Part shown: positions 43,984-53,398 of the stretch, piece by piece | Numbering within the stretch: position 1 is the first letter of the stretch | How the letters are laid out: each line of letters begins with the position of its first letter | Translations under genes and position numbers: made by a program | DNA from: Arthrobacter sp. TMP15 | Lineage (GTDB): Bacteria; Actinomycetota; Actinomycetes; Actinomycetales; Micrococcaceae | Length of the DNA stretch: 64,000 nt | NCBI RefSeq assembly: GCF_039529835.1 | Contig: NZ_CP154262.1 | Coordinates: forward strand, 2,294,001-2,358,000 | Reading direction: 5' to 3' | The notes under the pieces: generated by a model | Databases searched by the model: none | Told to the model about the DNA's origin: nothing | Seen by the model: only the letters and a program-made list of their open reading frames with translations

Positions 43984-44959
43984 GGGCATCCTCAGGAGCA
44001 CGGGCCGATAGCGTTGAGATACTCACATTGCTTGGATCACCCACAGCCCGGATAGCTTCCAAAGCCACAGCAGCCGAAGGGACATGAACGTGTAGGCGCC
44101 ACGGGTAGGCTCCCATGTCATCAGCTTCTTCAGAGACTGCGCTCATGATCACCGAATCACCTAGATCGCCAAGCTCCATGCGCAGTCCTGCTGCCGCCAA
44201 CGGGCTTAACGTAATGGTGCACATGACTTCAACACCTTCTTGTTCCGGCATGGACAGAGCAATGTTAGGATCTTGGACTTTGTAGCCTGAGAGGCCGTCC
44301 ATCAGGTCTTCTTGCAGCGGCTCACCCATAATTACGGACCGCAAACAGTCCAAGATGAGCAGCAGCCCCACTCCACCAGCATCCACTACGCGAGCATCGC
44401 TGAGCACTCCTAACTGGGACTCGGTGAGCACTACCGCTTCTCTGGCGGCTATGACCGCAGCGTCAATAGTCTGCGCCAGAGCGTGGTTAGATTCATCGCC
44501 GTTATGGGCGCCCTCTACTGAGTTTGCACCTCTGGATGCTGCCTCCAAGACAGAGAGCATAGTGCCTGGCATTGGTTCACTCAAAGCACTCCAGGCACGT
44601 ATTTGAGCTCGGTGCAAGGCAGCTGCCATCAATGGCCCGCTGAGCCGTTGGGCACCAATGAGCGGCTCAGCCATGGCAACAAGAGAAACTGAGAGTAGTG
44701 TCCCAGAATTTCCTCGAGCCTGCTCCATCGCGGCTCGCCCGGCAACAGCCATGGTGACCCCCACATCCGAGGGTGCTAACTCAGAGACTGCTTGGGCCGC
44801 CGCCCGGACCGTTTGGTACAGGTTAGTGCCGGTGTCGGCGTCGGCCACCGGGTAGATATTAATAGCATTGAGGCGGTCGCTATGATTAGCCAACGTTTGC
44901 TCGGCCATCGCCAACCATCGGCGAACTACGGGCGCAGTTGCGGCGATCTTAGACTGCAA
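43970..44959 (-). CDS. DAK2-domain (DhaL/FakA-like) protein
   Basis: The DAK2 domain binds ATP through magnesium-bound aspartates, seen here as INIYPVADADTGTNLYQTV. FakA proteins phosphorylate fatty acids with FakB, but they are about 550 residues and this protein is about 329, so the C-terminal part is missing or reduced. A kinase role is not certain. The TTG at 44959 has a GGGATGGGA stretch upstream and leaves 11 bp of overlap with thiL. An ATG at 45013 would overlap more. Placement between thiL and recG is typical of actinobacteria. Confidence 0.8.
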   Translation of the reverse strand: MQSKIAATAPVVRRWLAMAEQTLANHSDRLNAINIYPVADADTGTNLYQTVRAAAQAVSELAPSDVGVTMAVAGRAAMEQARGNSGTLLSVSLVAMAEPLIGAQRLSGPLMAAALHRAQIRAWSALSEPMPGTMLSVLEAASRGANSVEGAHNGDESNHALAQTIDAAVIAAREAVVLTESQLGVLSDARVVDAGGVGLLLILDCLRSVIMGEPLQEDLMDGLSGYKVQDPNIALSMPEQEGVEVMCTITLSPLAAAGLRMELGDLGDSVIMSAVSEEADDMGAYPWRLHVHVPSAAVALEAIRAVGDPSNVSISTLSARAPEDAHEFY

Positions 44960-45965
44960 AATGATCCCATCCCAGAGCGCCTTCCACGGCGCTTTTGAAG
45001 TTCCGTCCGTCAATAGTCACTACCGGTTTGGTGGCGTCGATGGACACTATAGAGCCTATCCCAACGAAGCCTGGCGGGAGTGTTGCACCGGCAGGGAATG
45101 TGGATAACAATCCGTGGTCTTCGCCCCCTGTCAACACCCACTGCAGCGGATCTGCTCCCAATGCCAGCGCACATTCATCTAATTTTTGTGCAAACTTTTT
45201 CAATACGTTGCCGTTCAAGTTCACGCTAACGTTGCTGGCGTTGGCCATCCGTGTGGCGTCACGCAGGAGGCCATCGGAGATGTCCATCATGGCCGTGGCA
45301 CCGGCTGATGCTGCAGCGGGCCCGGCAGCCAACGGAGGTTGGGGCCGGGCAAAAAGTTCAGCGGCAGCAATCAGTGCCGGACTGTATTGAGCAGGGTTCA
45401 GAGTACTTTCATGCAGGGCCCAGCCGGCTGCCGAAAACCCCATATTGCCGCAGATTGCTACTTGGTCTCCTAGCCCAGCTCCACTTCGCAGGACCGGGGA
45501 AAGGCCCTCCATTGAGCCAGTCACTGCCACTGTTACCACCAATTCGTTGCCGCCTGAAAGGTCTCCTCCAGCCACCGAACACCCCGGTGCACCAAGGGCT
45601 AGGATCGCCGCGCTCAAACCCTCCGCCAAGTGCTCCACCCAGCTGACCGGAGTGCCGCCTGGCAGGGTGAGGCTGATAACCATGGCCGTGGCAACTGCAC
45701 CCATAGCGTTGATGTCGCTGAGGTTTTGCGCGGCAGCCTTCCACCCAACATCGAATCCGCTGGAAGTGCTGCCATTGGGCCAGAGAAGACGAAAATCTTT
45801 ATCCTGGACCTGGGTGTCGATGGAGATGACTATGCGGCCGTCTGGCGCGGAGATGATGGCGGCGTCATCCCCGGGCCCCAGCACCATGGAACTGCCGGCG
45901 TGCAGGCGTGGAAAAATCCGAGCCAGGAGCTCGGACTCGGAGAGGTTGGCCACGGTGAGAGTCAT
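44949..45965 (-). CDS. thiL: Thiamine-monophosphate kinase
   Basis: ThiL phosphorylates thiamine monophosphate to the cofactor thiamine pyrophosphate. The 338-residue protein has the PurM/AIR-synthase fold, with metal/ATP-binding motifs VLGPGDDAAII near residue 33 and SIDTQVQDKDF after it. DISDGLLRDATRMANAS lies in the second half. The glycine-rich strand VAGGDLSGGNELV is also typical. The ATG at 45965 lies in a divergent gap with a GNAT gene. Confidence 0.92.
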   Translation of the reverse strand: MTLTVANLSESELLARIFPRLHAGSSMVLGPGDDAAIISAPDGRIVISIDTQVQDKDFRLLWPNGSTSSGFDVGWKAAAQNLSDINAMGAVATAMVISLTLPGGTPVSWVEHLAEGLSAAILALGAPGCSVAGGDLSGGNELVVTVAVTGSMEGLSPVLRSGAGLGDQVAICGNMGFSAAGWALHESTLNPAQYSPALIAAAELFARPQPPLAAGPAAASAGATAMMDISDGLLRDATRMANASNVSVNLNGNVLKKFAQKLDECALALGADPLQWVLTGGEDHGLLSTFPAGATLPPGFVGIGSIVSIDATKPVVTIDGRNFKSAVEGALGWDHFAV

Positions 45966-46121
45966 GCATTAACCGTAGCGTCAGGGTGGGACATTCTTGG
46001 ATTCCGCACTGTGGCGCCCCAACCGGGGCGCATTTGGCCTCCCCCAGAAATCCCCAGAACTCCCCAAAACGTCAGCTCCGGGCATTGCGTCACCGGCCCA
46101 CAGCCTGAGAAACTGAAACCA

Positions 46122-46910
46122 ATGACAATTAAAGAGCAGTACCTCAGTGCCTATGACGATCAACTTCGGACGGACGCAGAAACCCCCAGCGCCAGCAACG
46201 TGATGATTGAGGGTCCACTGCGGCTTGTCACTTTCGCTGGTGGGCGCGGCTTTGTCACCTATCAAGACCTTGCCGACGCAGATGCCCCAGCGATCAGCGC
46301 ACTTGTCACGAAAGCGTTGCAATATTTCGAAGCAGATCCGGTAGTCAACCGCGTGGAATGGAAGTCTCGCGGTCATGATAAAGCGCCCGGCTTACACGAG
46401 GCACTGCTGGCTCGTGGGTTTGTTGCCGAGAATCCGGAGTCCATCATGATCGGGCCCCTTGCCGCCTTGGCCGCGGATGCTGCGTTGCCCAGCGGCGTGA
46501 CACTACGAAAAATCACTTCCGACGCGGATGTGCGCGCCATGAGCGCCATGGCCGATGAGGCATTTGGCGAATCCGTTGACACGCGTGCCGCTGACGCTCT
46601 TCTATCCCGTCTGGGTCGCAAGGACGGTATGGAGCTCTGGGTGGCTGAAGCTGAGGGACGCATGGTCAGCGCCGGCCGGTTGGAACCTGTCCCCGGCACC
46701 GATTTTGTCGGTATTTGGGGCGGGGCCACCCTCGAGCCCTACCGCCGCCGAGGCATATACCGCGCCTTGACCACCGCTCGAGCCCGTTCGGCACTGGCTA
46801 TGGGCAAAAAATTCGTGCACAGCGATTCCACGGAATACTCGCGTCCCATCCTCGAGCGCTCCGGCCTGGTCAAGGTATCCACAACCACCCCATATAACTG
46901 GAAACGCTGA
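46122..46910 (+). CDS. GNAT-family N-acetyltransferase
   Basis: This 262-residue protein has two parts. Residues 1-110 are an uncharacterised domain with little recognisable sequence. Residues about 115-262 form a GNAT domain, with the cofactor loop ATLEPYRRRGIYRALTTARA. The start ATG gives MTIKEQYLSAYDDQL; its ribosome site is weak. The substrate is unknown. It is divergent from thiL and convergent with hutU, and a repeat array lies downstream. Confidence 0.8.
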   Translation: MTIKEQYLSAYDDQLRTDAETPSASNVMIEGPLRLVTFAGGRGFVTYQDLADADAPAISALVTKALQYFEADPVVNRVEWKSRGHDKAPGLHEALLARGFVAENPESIMIGPLAALAADAALPSGVTLRKITSDADVRAMSAMADEAFGESVDTRAADALLSRLGRKDGMELWVAEAEGRMVSAGRLEPVPGTDFVGIWGGATLEPYRRRGIYRALTTARARSALAMGKKFVHSDSTEYSRPILERSGLVKVSTTTPYNWKR

Positions 46911-46994
46911 CGCACGACGCCGGACACTCACCTTCCCTGCCCTGTTCAGCTACCGCCTCGGTCAGCAAAGGCCTCCGGACCGATGCTGACCATA

Positions 46995-47092
46995 GTGGAG
47001 AGGTGTCATTATCTCCAACTTCGCCAGGGTGGAGGTGTCATTATCTCCAACCTCGGCAGGGTGGAGGTGTCATTATCTCCAACCTCGGCGGG
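46995..47092 (+). repeat. Three tandem copies of the dispersed repeat
   Basis: Units start at 46995 (34 bp), 47029 and 47061 (32 bp each). The consensus is GTGGAGGTGTCATTATCTCC AACCTCGGCAGG; the first unit has two extra bases and a C-to-T change. The array sits between two convergent gene ends and stops 13 bp before the hutU stop. Confidence 0.9.
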
Positions 47093-47104
47093 GCCGGGGC
47101 GGGC

Positions 47105-48784
47105 TTACTGCTCCTGCATGGGGACGCGGACACCGCGCTCGGCGGCAACCTCCAGCGCACGCTCGTATCCGGCGTCGGCGTGGCGAATCACGCCCATGCC
47201 GGGATCATTGGTCAGCAGGCGTTCCAGCTTTTCCGCAGCCAGCGGTGTGCCGTCGGCAACGGAGACCTGACCGGCGTGGATGGAGCGACCAATACCCACG
47301 CCACCGCCGTGATGGATGGAAACCCAGGTGGCGCCGGAGGCGGTGTTGAGCATGGCGTTTAGCAACGGCCAGTCGGCAATGGCGTCGGAGCCGTCCTTCA
47401 TGGATTCGGTCTCGCGGTATGGTGAGGCCACTGAACCGGAGTCAAGGTGGTCCCGGCCAATCACGATCGGCGCTGAGACCTTACCGTCCGCTACCAGCTG
47501 GTTGAACATGACACCGGCCTTGGCCCGTTCGCCGTAGCCCAACCAGCAAATACGCGCCGGCAAGCCTTCAAATTCAACATGCTCAGCGGCGGCGTCAAGC
47601 CAGCGGTGCAGGTGGCCGTTTTCCGGGAACAATTCCTTTAGCGCCTCATCCGTCACGCGGATGTCCTCGGGATCTCCGGAGAGGGCAACCCAGCGAAACG
47701 GACCCATACCCTCGCAAAACAGTGGGCGAATGTACGCCGGCACAAAGCCGGGGAAATCAAAGGCCCGGTTGTACCCGCCCTTGCGTGCTTCATCGCGGAT
47801 CGAGTTGCCGTAATCAAACACTTCAGCGCCGGCGTCCTGGAATTCCACCATGGCCTGGACGTGCCGGGCCATGGAGTTCTGGGACTTTTTGGTGAACCCT
47901 TCGGCGTCGGCCGCGGACTCCGGAGCCCATTCCTCCACGGAGAATTCGGTGGGCAGGTAGGAGAGCGGATCGTGCGCGCTGGTCTGGTCGGTGACAATGT
48001 CAACGATGAACTCCCCCGCCTGATGGCGGCGCAGAATTTCCGGGAAGATCTCGGCGGCGTTGCCCACCACGCCCACGGACAGCGGGGTCCTAGCAGCCTT
48101 GGCTTCAAGAACACGCTCAAGGGCCGCATCCAAGGAAGGAGCCAGCTCATCCAGGTAGCGCTTGCCCACGCGGCGTTGGAGACGCTCAGCGGAGACATCC
48201 ACAATCAAGCAGACGCCGCCGTTGAGTGTCACGGCCAGCGGCTGAGCTCCGCCCATGCCACCGCAACCGCCGGTCAGGGTCAGCGTTCCAGCCAGCGTGC
48301 CACCAAAGCGCTTCTCGGCAATGGCCGCGAACGTTTCAAAGGTGCCCTGCAGAATCCCTTGGGTGCCAATGTAAATCCATGAGCCGGCCGTCATCTGCCC
48401 GTACATCATCAGGCCCTCGGCCTCCAGCTTGCGGAATTCCGGCCACGTGGCCCAATCCCCCACCAGGTTGGAGTTGGCCAGCAGCACCCTGGGCGCCCAC
48501 ACATTGGTGCGGAACACACCCACGGGTTTGCCCGACTGCACCAGAAGCGTCTCATCGTCTTCGAGCGTCTTCAAGGTGGCAACGATGGCGTCATACGCCT
48601 CCCAGGAGCGGGCGGCGCGGCCGGTCCCGCCGTAGACCACAAGATCCTCAGGACGTTCGGCAACTTCAGGATCCAGATTGTTCATGAGCATACGCAGGGG
48701 CGCCTCGGTTTGCCACGATTTGGCGGAGAGTTCGGTGCCGCGTGCTGCGCTGATGGAGCGGGATGGGTCATGCATCGTTGCCAT
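47105..48784 (-). CDS. hutU: Urocanate hydratase
   Basis: HutU converts urocanate to imidazolonepropionate in histidine breakdown, using tightly bound NAD+. The 559-residue protein matches the family over its whole length. Landmarks are [19 protein letters not shown] and [20 protein letters not shown] (the NAD+ site). [20 protein letters not shown] follows later. The ATG at 48784 is chosen because AAGGAAC precedes it; a start at 48835 is less likely. No other hut gene is in the window. Confidence 0.95.
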   Translation of the reverse strand: MATMHDPSRSISAARGTELSAKSWQTEAPLRMLMNNLDPEVAERPEDLVVYGGTGRAARSWEAYDAIVATLKTLEDDETLLVQSGKPVGVFRTNVWAPRVLLANSNLVGDWATWPEFRKLEAEGLMMYGQMTAGSWIYIGTQGILQGTFETFAAIAEKRFGGTLAGTLTLTGGCGGMGGAQPLAVTLNGGVCLIVDVSAERLQRRVGKRYLDELAPSLDAALERVLEAKAARTPLSVGVVGNAAEIFPEILRRHQAGEFIVDIVTDQTSAHDPLSYLPTEFSVEEWAPESAADAEGFTKKSQNSMARHVQAMVEFQDAGAEVFDYGNSIRDEARKGGYNRAFDFPGFVPAYIRPLFCEGMGPFRWVALSGDPEDIRVTDEALKELFPENGHLHRWLDAAAEHVEFEGLPARICWLGYGERAKAGVMFNQLVADGKVSAPIVIGRDHLDSGSVASPYRETESMKDGSDAIADWPLLNAMLNTASGATWVSIHHGGGVGIGRSIHAGQVSVADGTPLAAEKLERLLTNDPGMGVIRHADAGYERALEVAAERGVRVPMQEQ

Positions 48785-48997
48785 GATGTTCCTTAGCTGT
48801 GGGATCTTTGTCCGGGCCCAAAGACCCTTACGCATTTGCTTATGTATTCATCAAACCCCGCTCAGCCCGGCAATCCTAGGCACCCACACCTCACGCTGTC
48901 TGCCATACAAGACAATCGGCGGTTATCACCAGGGATGTACGACGCCGCGTGCCCAGCTTTTGCGAACCACTCACCACTAGCGTGACTCAAGGAGCAC

Positions 48998-50755
48998 TTA
49001 GGCGCCGGAGCAAACACCTGTTTTGGGTAACTCAAGGTGCACCTGATCAGCTGCGGTGAGATCTCCGGCGAGGGCAGCCACAATGGAACGGACTTGCTCG
49101 TAGCCAGTAGCAAGCAGAAAGGTTGGGGCCCGGCCATAGGATTTCATACCCGCAATGTAGAACTCCTGCTCGGGGTGCGCCAGTTCCTTGGCACCATGGG
49201 CGGGGACCGTTCCACAGGAGTGGAATTCGGGATCGATCAAGGGCCCAAGGTCCCGGGGTGCTTCCACAGCAGGATCCAACTCCAGTCGAAGTTCTCGCAA
49301 GATGTCCAGGTCCGGGCGGAACCCGGTGGCGGGGATCAGCACATCTGCCTCAAGGGTTACCTCACCATTGACAGTATTACCTGTGACTTGCAGAGTTCCC
49401 CCAGTTCCGCCGGAAGTTTCCATGTTGGAGGTTTCCGTACCGAAGGTAGCTGCACCGGGCACGCTGGAGAAAGAGAAGGATGTGGTTACAAAGGAGGTGT
49501 GCAAGTCGATGTAGCCATCCTTGACGAGCTGGTACAGGCGATTGCCGAGCTGGCCGCGGGCCGGCAGGCCGTCAAGGTTTCCACCACCGTAGAGGCGCGA
49601 GGCATCGGGGCCCCTGACGGCCCAGCTGATTCGGGTGCCCGGCTCGTTCTTGGCCAGCTGGCCTAAAGCTAGCAACGTGTTTGCGGCCGAGTGCCCGGCG
49701 CCAATAACCAAAACGTGTTTTCCGGCAAATTGGGCGCGCGCTGTGCCGGTGACATCTGGCAAGGGTGTTGTGATGAGTCCTGCTGCGGTAGCTTCCTTCT
49801 CCCCTGCAGCAACCAATCCGCTCTGGCCCAACGGGTTGGGTTGCGCCCAGGTGCCGGAAGCATCAATCACGGCCCGGACCTGGTGGTCCTGCACAGACCC
49901 GTCAGCTGATTCCACCCGGATAAGGAAAGGCTGTTCGGCACGGCCACCTGAACGCGTCTTGTCCATACCTACCCGGCTCACTGCTGTGACAGTGGAAGAA
50001 AAATGCAGGGCATTCTTGATAGCCGGGATGTTAGCAAGCGGTGCCAGATACTCCTGCACAAATTCGCTGCCATATGGCAAGGCTGTCAGCCGGGGTTCAC
50101 TCCAGCCAGTAGCTTCTAGCAGGCGTCTGGAGGCCGGATCGATGTTGTGCCGCCACGGTGAAAACAAGCGAATGTGTCCCCACGCCCGGATGGCGGCACC
50201 AACGTGCTCCCCTGATTCAAAAATCAGGGGCGTAAGCCCGCGTTGAACCAGATTCGCTGCAGCGGCTAAACCAATAGGCCCAGCCCCAATGACTGCCACC
50301 GGCAACTCAGGTGGCAGGGGTTCAGTGGGCAGGAGTTCAGTGGGCAGGAGTACGGAAATGAGGGCAAGGACTCGGGCCTTGATCTCATCACGGATGGCGC
50401 GGACAGCCTCAAGCCCCTGCCCTGCAGGGTCGGCGAGTTGCCAGTCTTCGTAGCGCTTGCCGGGGAACACGGGGCAGGCATCGCCGCAGCCCATGGTGAT
50501 AACTACGCTGGACTTCTCCACCGCATCAGTGGTGAGGACCTTGGGGATCTGGGCGGCCATGTCGATCCCGTCTTCAGCCATGGCGCTCACGGCCGCCGGG
50601 TTGATAGAGGCCGCCGGGGCAGAACCAGCGGAGCGTACCTCGATTGCCCCGTGAGACAGGGCCGTTAGATAAGCGGCAGCCATCTGGGCACGCCCTGCGT
50701 TGTGCACACAGACAAACAGAACGGAAGGTAACTTATTAGTTTCGGTAGCGCTCAC
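48998..50755 (-). CDS. Arsenate reductase fused to a flavoprotein oxidoreductase
   Basis: This 585-residue fusion joins two activities. Residues about 1-140 are an ArsC of the low-molecular-weight phosphatase type. It has the P-loop cysteine in FVCVHNAGRAQMAAAYL and redox cysteines in MGCGDACPVFPGKRYEDW, like mycothiol- or thioredoxin-coupled actinobacterial ArsC. Residues about 155-585 are an FAD- and NAD(P)H-binding oxidoreductase with VIGAGPIGLAAAANL and VIGAGHSAANTLLALG, close to the ArsO type found in arsenic operons. The joining linker is a three-unit LLPTE repeat. The GTG at 50755 has AAGGAG 9 bp upstream. The ACR3 pump gene is upstream. Whether the flavoprotein re-reduces ArsC or acts on arsenicals is open. 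Confidence 0.85.
   Translation of the reverse strand: MSATETNKLPSVLFVCVHNAGRAQMAAAYLTALSHGAIEVRSAGSAPAASINPAAVSAMAEDGIDMAAQIPKVLTTDAVEKSSVVITMGCGDACPVFPGKRYEDWQLADPAGQGLEAVRAIRDEIKARVLALISVLLPTELLPTEPLPPELPVAVIGAGPIGLAAAANLVQRGLTPLIFESGEHVGAAIRAWGHIRLFSPWRHNIDPASRRLLEATGWSEPRLTALPYGSEFVQEYLAPLANIPAIKNALHFSSTVTAVSRVGMDKTRSGGRAEQPFLIRVESADGSVQDHQVRAVIDASGTWAQPNPLGQSGLVAAGEKEATAAGLITTPLPDVTGTARAQFAGKHVLVIGAGHSAANTLLALGQLAKNEPGTRISWAVRGPDASRLYGGGNLDGLPARGQLGNRLYQLVKDGYIDLHTSFVTTSFSFSSVPGAATFGTETSNMETSGGTGGTLQVTGNTVNGEVTLEADVLIPATGFRPDLDILRELRLELDPAVEAPRDLGPLIDPEFHSCGTVPAHGAKELAHPEQEFYIAGMKSYGRAPTFLLATGYEQVRSIVAALAGDLTAADQVHLELPKTGVCSGA
50306..50350 (-). repeat. 15-bp in-frame repeat forming the fusion linker
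   Basis: Three 15-bp units (50306-50320, 50321-50335, 50336-50350; the last two identical) encode LLPTE, LLPTE, PLPPE. The tract lies exactly between the ArsC and flavoprotein domains. Confidence 0.85.
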
Positions 50756-50822
50756 GAATTCATACTCCTTGGTAAAAATGACGGAAATTTTGGGGCACTT
50801 GTGGGGCTGCGCTAGTGCGGGT

Positions 50823-51893
50823 TCAGTTGGTAAAAAAGCGGCGACGGGCCCACAGAGCCACATAAACCAGAGCCACAAGAACAGGCACTTCAATGAGCGG
50901 GCCCACAACACCTGCCAGGGCCTGACCGGAGGTGACCCCAAAGGTGCCAATTGCAACGGCAATGGCGAGCTCAAAGTTGTTCCCCGAAGCCGTGAAAGCC
51001 AAGGTGGTGGTTTTGGCATAGCCGAGTTTTAGACTCCGGCCAATGATCATGCCTGCGGTGAAGGTGACCACAAAGTAGACCAGCAACGGCAGCGCTATCC
51101 GCGCCACATTCAGGGGCTGGGAGGTAATTGTTTTCCCCTGTAAAGCAAACAGCAAAGTAATGGTGAAGAGCAGTCCGTAGAGCGCCCATGGGCCCAGCTT
51201 GGGGAGGAACGTTTCTTCATACCAGGACCGCCCCTTGGTCTTTTCGCCAATGGATCGGGTCAGGAACCCTGCCAGCAGCGGAATCCCTAAGAAGACCAGC
51301 ACGGCGGCGGTGATGGCCCAGAATGAAAAGTCAGCGGACGCCGTCGGAAGTCCCAGCCACCCGGGCAGCACCTGGAGGTAAAACCAGCCCAAAGCACCAA
51401 ACGCAAACAGCTGGAAGACGGAGTTTAGTAATACAAGAACCGCCGCGGCCTCCCTGTCTCCGCAGGCAAGATCGTTCCAGATCATGACCATGGCAATGCA
51501 GCGGGCCAAGCCCACAATAATCAGCCCTGTGCGGTATTCAGGCAGGTCCGGGACAAAGATCCAAGCCAAAAAGAACATGAAAGCTGGGGCCAGTACCCAG
51601 TTCAGCACCAAGGAGGTGATCAGTAGCTTACGATCCGCCAAGACTCGGCGCGTCTCGTTATAGCGCACCCTTGCCAGCACCGGGTACATCATGACCAGTA
51701 GGCCAATGGCGATCGGCAGCGAGATGGAGCCAATCTTCACGGCATCCAGCGCCATGTTCAGGCCTGGCACAAAACGTCCCAACAACAGACCTGCGGCCAT
51801 GGCGGCAATAATCCACACAGGAAGGAACGTATCCAGGGTGGAGAGTTTGCCTGCTACAGCCTGCTCACCAGAGGTTGTGGTCTGCGTACTCAC
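50823..51893 (-). CDS. acr3: Arsenite efflux transporter, ACR3 family
   Basis: ACR3 carriers pump arsenite out of the cell. The 356-residue protein has about ten membrane segments and the conserved membrane cysteine in MIWNDLACGDREAAAVL. The family motif FALQGKTITSQPLNVARI lies further on. The GTG at 51893 is chosen because GAGGAG precedes it by 7 bp; an upstream ATG at 51908 has no such site. The ArsC-flavoprotein gene follows after 67 bp. Two operator-like dyads lie directly upstream. Confidence 0.93.
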   Translation of the reverse strand: MSTQTTTSGEQAVAGKLSTLDTFLPVWIIAAMAAGLLLGRFVPGLNMALDAVKIGSISLPIAIGLLVMMYPVLARVRYNETRRVLADRKLLITSLVLNWVLAPAFMFFLAWIFVPDLPEYRTGLIIVGLARCIAMVMIWNDLACGDREAAAVLVLLNSVFQLFAFGALGWFYLQVLPGWLGLPTASADFSFWAITAAVLVFLGIPLLAGFLTRSIGEKTKGRSWYEETFLPKLGPWALYGLLFTITLLFALQGKTITSQPLNVARIALPLLVYFVVTFTAGMIIGRSLKLGYAKTTTLAFTASGNNFELAIAVAIGTFGVTSGQALAGVVGPLIEVPVLVALVYVALWARRRFFTN

Positions 51894-51911
51894 AGGGCTC
51901 CTCGCCATTAG

Positions 51912-51940
51912 AACTCTAGATTGATGATTGTCGATATGAC
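51912..51940. promoter_or_regulatory. Imperfect ArsR-type operator
   Basis: AACTCTAGATTGATGATTGT followed by CGATATGAC is a diverged copy of the palindrome at 51948-51979, with the same half-site layout. It sits closest to the acr3 start. Confidence 0.5.
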
Positions 51941-51947
51941 CAGTTTT

Positions 51948-51979
51948 AACTCTATATTGATAAATGTCAATATAGAGTT
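51948..51979. promoter_or_regulatory. Perfect 13-bp palindrome, likely ArsR operator
   Basis: AACTCTATATTGA, six bases, TCAATATAGAGTT is an exact inverted repeat. The ATTGA/TCAAT core is like ArsR/SmtB-family operators. It lies 55 bp upstream of acr3, so binding there would block the arsenic operon. Confidence 0.7.
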
Positions 51980-52014
51980 GAAGTACGTCGAGGGCCGTGA
52001 TCATCCAATAAAAA

Positions 52015-52041
52015 TGAGCCCCTCCCACAGGGAGGGGCTCA
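52015..52041 (-). terminator. Rho-independent terminator of nhaA
   Basis: TGAGCCCCTCCC (52015-52026) pairs perfectly with 52030-52041 around a 3-base loop, and on the minus strand TTTTTATT follows. It lies 17 bp after the nhaA stop. Confidence 0.9.
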
Positions 52042-52057
52042 TGCCTAAAGATCAGTG

Positions 52058-53398
52058 CTAGTCGTTATTGTGCTCGTACACATCCGGAATACCATCATGG
52101 TTATCATCAACCGTCTCTTCTAGCTCCACCGCGTGGTATTGACGGTTTCTGGTTGTCAGTATGGCCGAGGCGAGAAGAGCAGCGATCACCGAGGCTAAGA
52201 GAATGCCGATCTTGGCGTGATCATCATGGGGGCTACCTTGCCCAAAGCTCAGTTCCGCCACCAAAAGTGAGACGGTGAAACCGATTCCTGCCAGCAGCGA
52301 GACCCCAAAGACGTCAATCCACTTCAGCGAACGGTCCAGAGATGCCCTGGTGAACTTCGTCAACACCCAGGTGGTGCCCATGATCCCGGCTGGCTTCCCA
52401 AGCACCAACGCAACCACAACCCCAATAGCAACAGGGTCCGTTGCGGCTGACACCAGACCGTCCCAGCCACCGATCGCTACCCCTGCTGAGAAAAAAGCAA
52501 AGACCGGAACGGCAATACCTGCTGAGATGGGACGGAAGCGGTGCTCAAAAATTTCCGACAATCCCGGGCCCGCCTCGGGACCGCCATTTGCCTGTGATCG
52601 AATCACGGGAATGGCGAAACCAAGGAGCACACCGGCCACAGTTGCATGAACGCCGGAGGCATGAACCAATGCCCAAGTGATAAGACCCAAGGGAAGCAGG
52701 ATTGCCCAAGCGGTCCAGACTTTAGCCCCAAAGAAGCGACGGTATTTCTGCGCCAAAAGAGTGTAAAGGGCCAGTGGGATGAGAGCCAGTAGTAGCGGCC
52801 CAACTTGGATCTCATCTGTATAAAAAACGGCGATGATGCTGATGGCCAAGAGGTCATCCACAACAGCCAAGGTCAAGAGGAAGATCCGCAGAGCGCTCGG
52901 TAGATGAGATCCAATAATGGCCAGCACTGCCACAGCGAAGGCAATGTCAGTGGCTGTGGGGATGGCCCACCCCCGGAGCGTATCGGGGCTGCTGAGGTTG
53001 ATGACGGCGTAAATTACCGCAGGTATCGCCACTCCGCCCACAGCTGCGGCCACAGGCACTATGGACTTACTGAACTTTCGCAGATCCCCCGCTATGAACT
53101 CACGCTTGAGTTCCAAACCAACCAGGAAGAAAAACACAGCCAGTAAGCCATCAGCTGCCCACGTCCCTAAGCTGAGCTCCAGATGCCATGGTGCGTAACC
53201 GATCTTGAAATCGCGCAAGGCGAAATAGCCGTCGGAAATGGGCGAATTGGCCCAAATGATTGCTATGACGGCGGCGGCAACCAGCAGAATGCCGCCAACG
53301 GTTTCTTTCCGCAGGATCTCGCCAATGCGCAGCGCTTCGGTGTAGCTGCCACGGCCTAAGACAATGCCACGAACAGTTTTAACGGGTTTTTGCTTCAT
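52058..53398 (-). CDS. nhaA: Na+/H+ antiporter NhaA
   Basis: NhaA exchanges sodium for protons and helps pH and salt balance. The 446-residue protein has about twelve membrane segments. It has the paired ion-binding aspartates in [15 protein letters not shown] and the N-terminal [11 protein letters not shown] with [11 protein letters not shown]. The start ATG has AAAGGAC upstream. The C-terminal acidic tail of about 30 residues ([19 protein letters not shown]) looks like a calcium-type loop motif and is not usual in NhaA. Confidence 0.93.
   Translation of the reverse strand: MKQKPVKTVRGIVLGRGSYTEALRIGEILRKETVGGILLVAAAVIAIIWANSPISDGYFALRDFKIGYAPWHLELSLGTWAADGLLAVFFFLVGLELKREFIAGDLRKFSKSIVPVAAAVGGVAIPAVIYAVINLSSPDTLRGWAIPTATDIAFAVAVLAIIGSHLPSALRIFLLTLAVVDDLLAISIIAVFYTDEIQVGPLLLALIPLALYTLLAQKYRRFFGAKVWTAWAILLPLGLITWALVHASGVHATVAGVLLGFAIPVIRSQANGGPEAGPGLSEIFEHRFRPISAGIAVPVFAFFSAGVAIGGWDGLVSAATDPVAIGVVVALVLGKPAGIMGTTWVLTKFTRASLDRSLKWIDVFGVSLLAGIGFTVSLLVAELSFGQGSPHDDHAKIGILLASVIAALLASAILTTRNRQYHAVELEETVDDNHDGIPDVYEHNND

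Noticed and set aside
45630-46121. Long N-terminal extension of the GNAT protein overlapping thiL
   Set aside because: It reads across thiL coding sequence on the other strand; the ATG at 46122 begins a normal domain.
46995-47092. CRISPR array
   Set aside because: The three units are directly adjacent without unique spacers, and no cas gene is near.
50756-51019. Extended N-terminus of the ArsC fusion into acr3
   Set aside because: The extra 88 residues overlap the acr3 gene and look like a shadow frame. The GTG at 50755 has a strong ribosome site.
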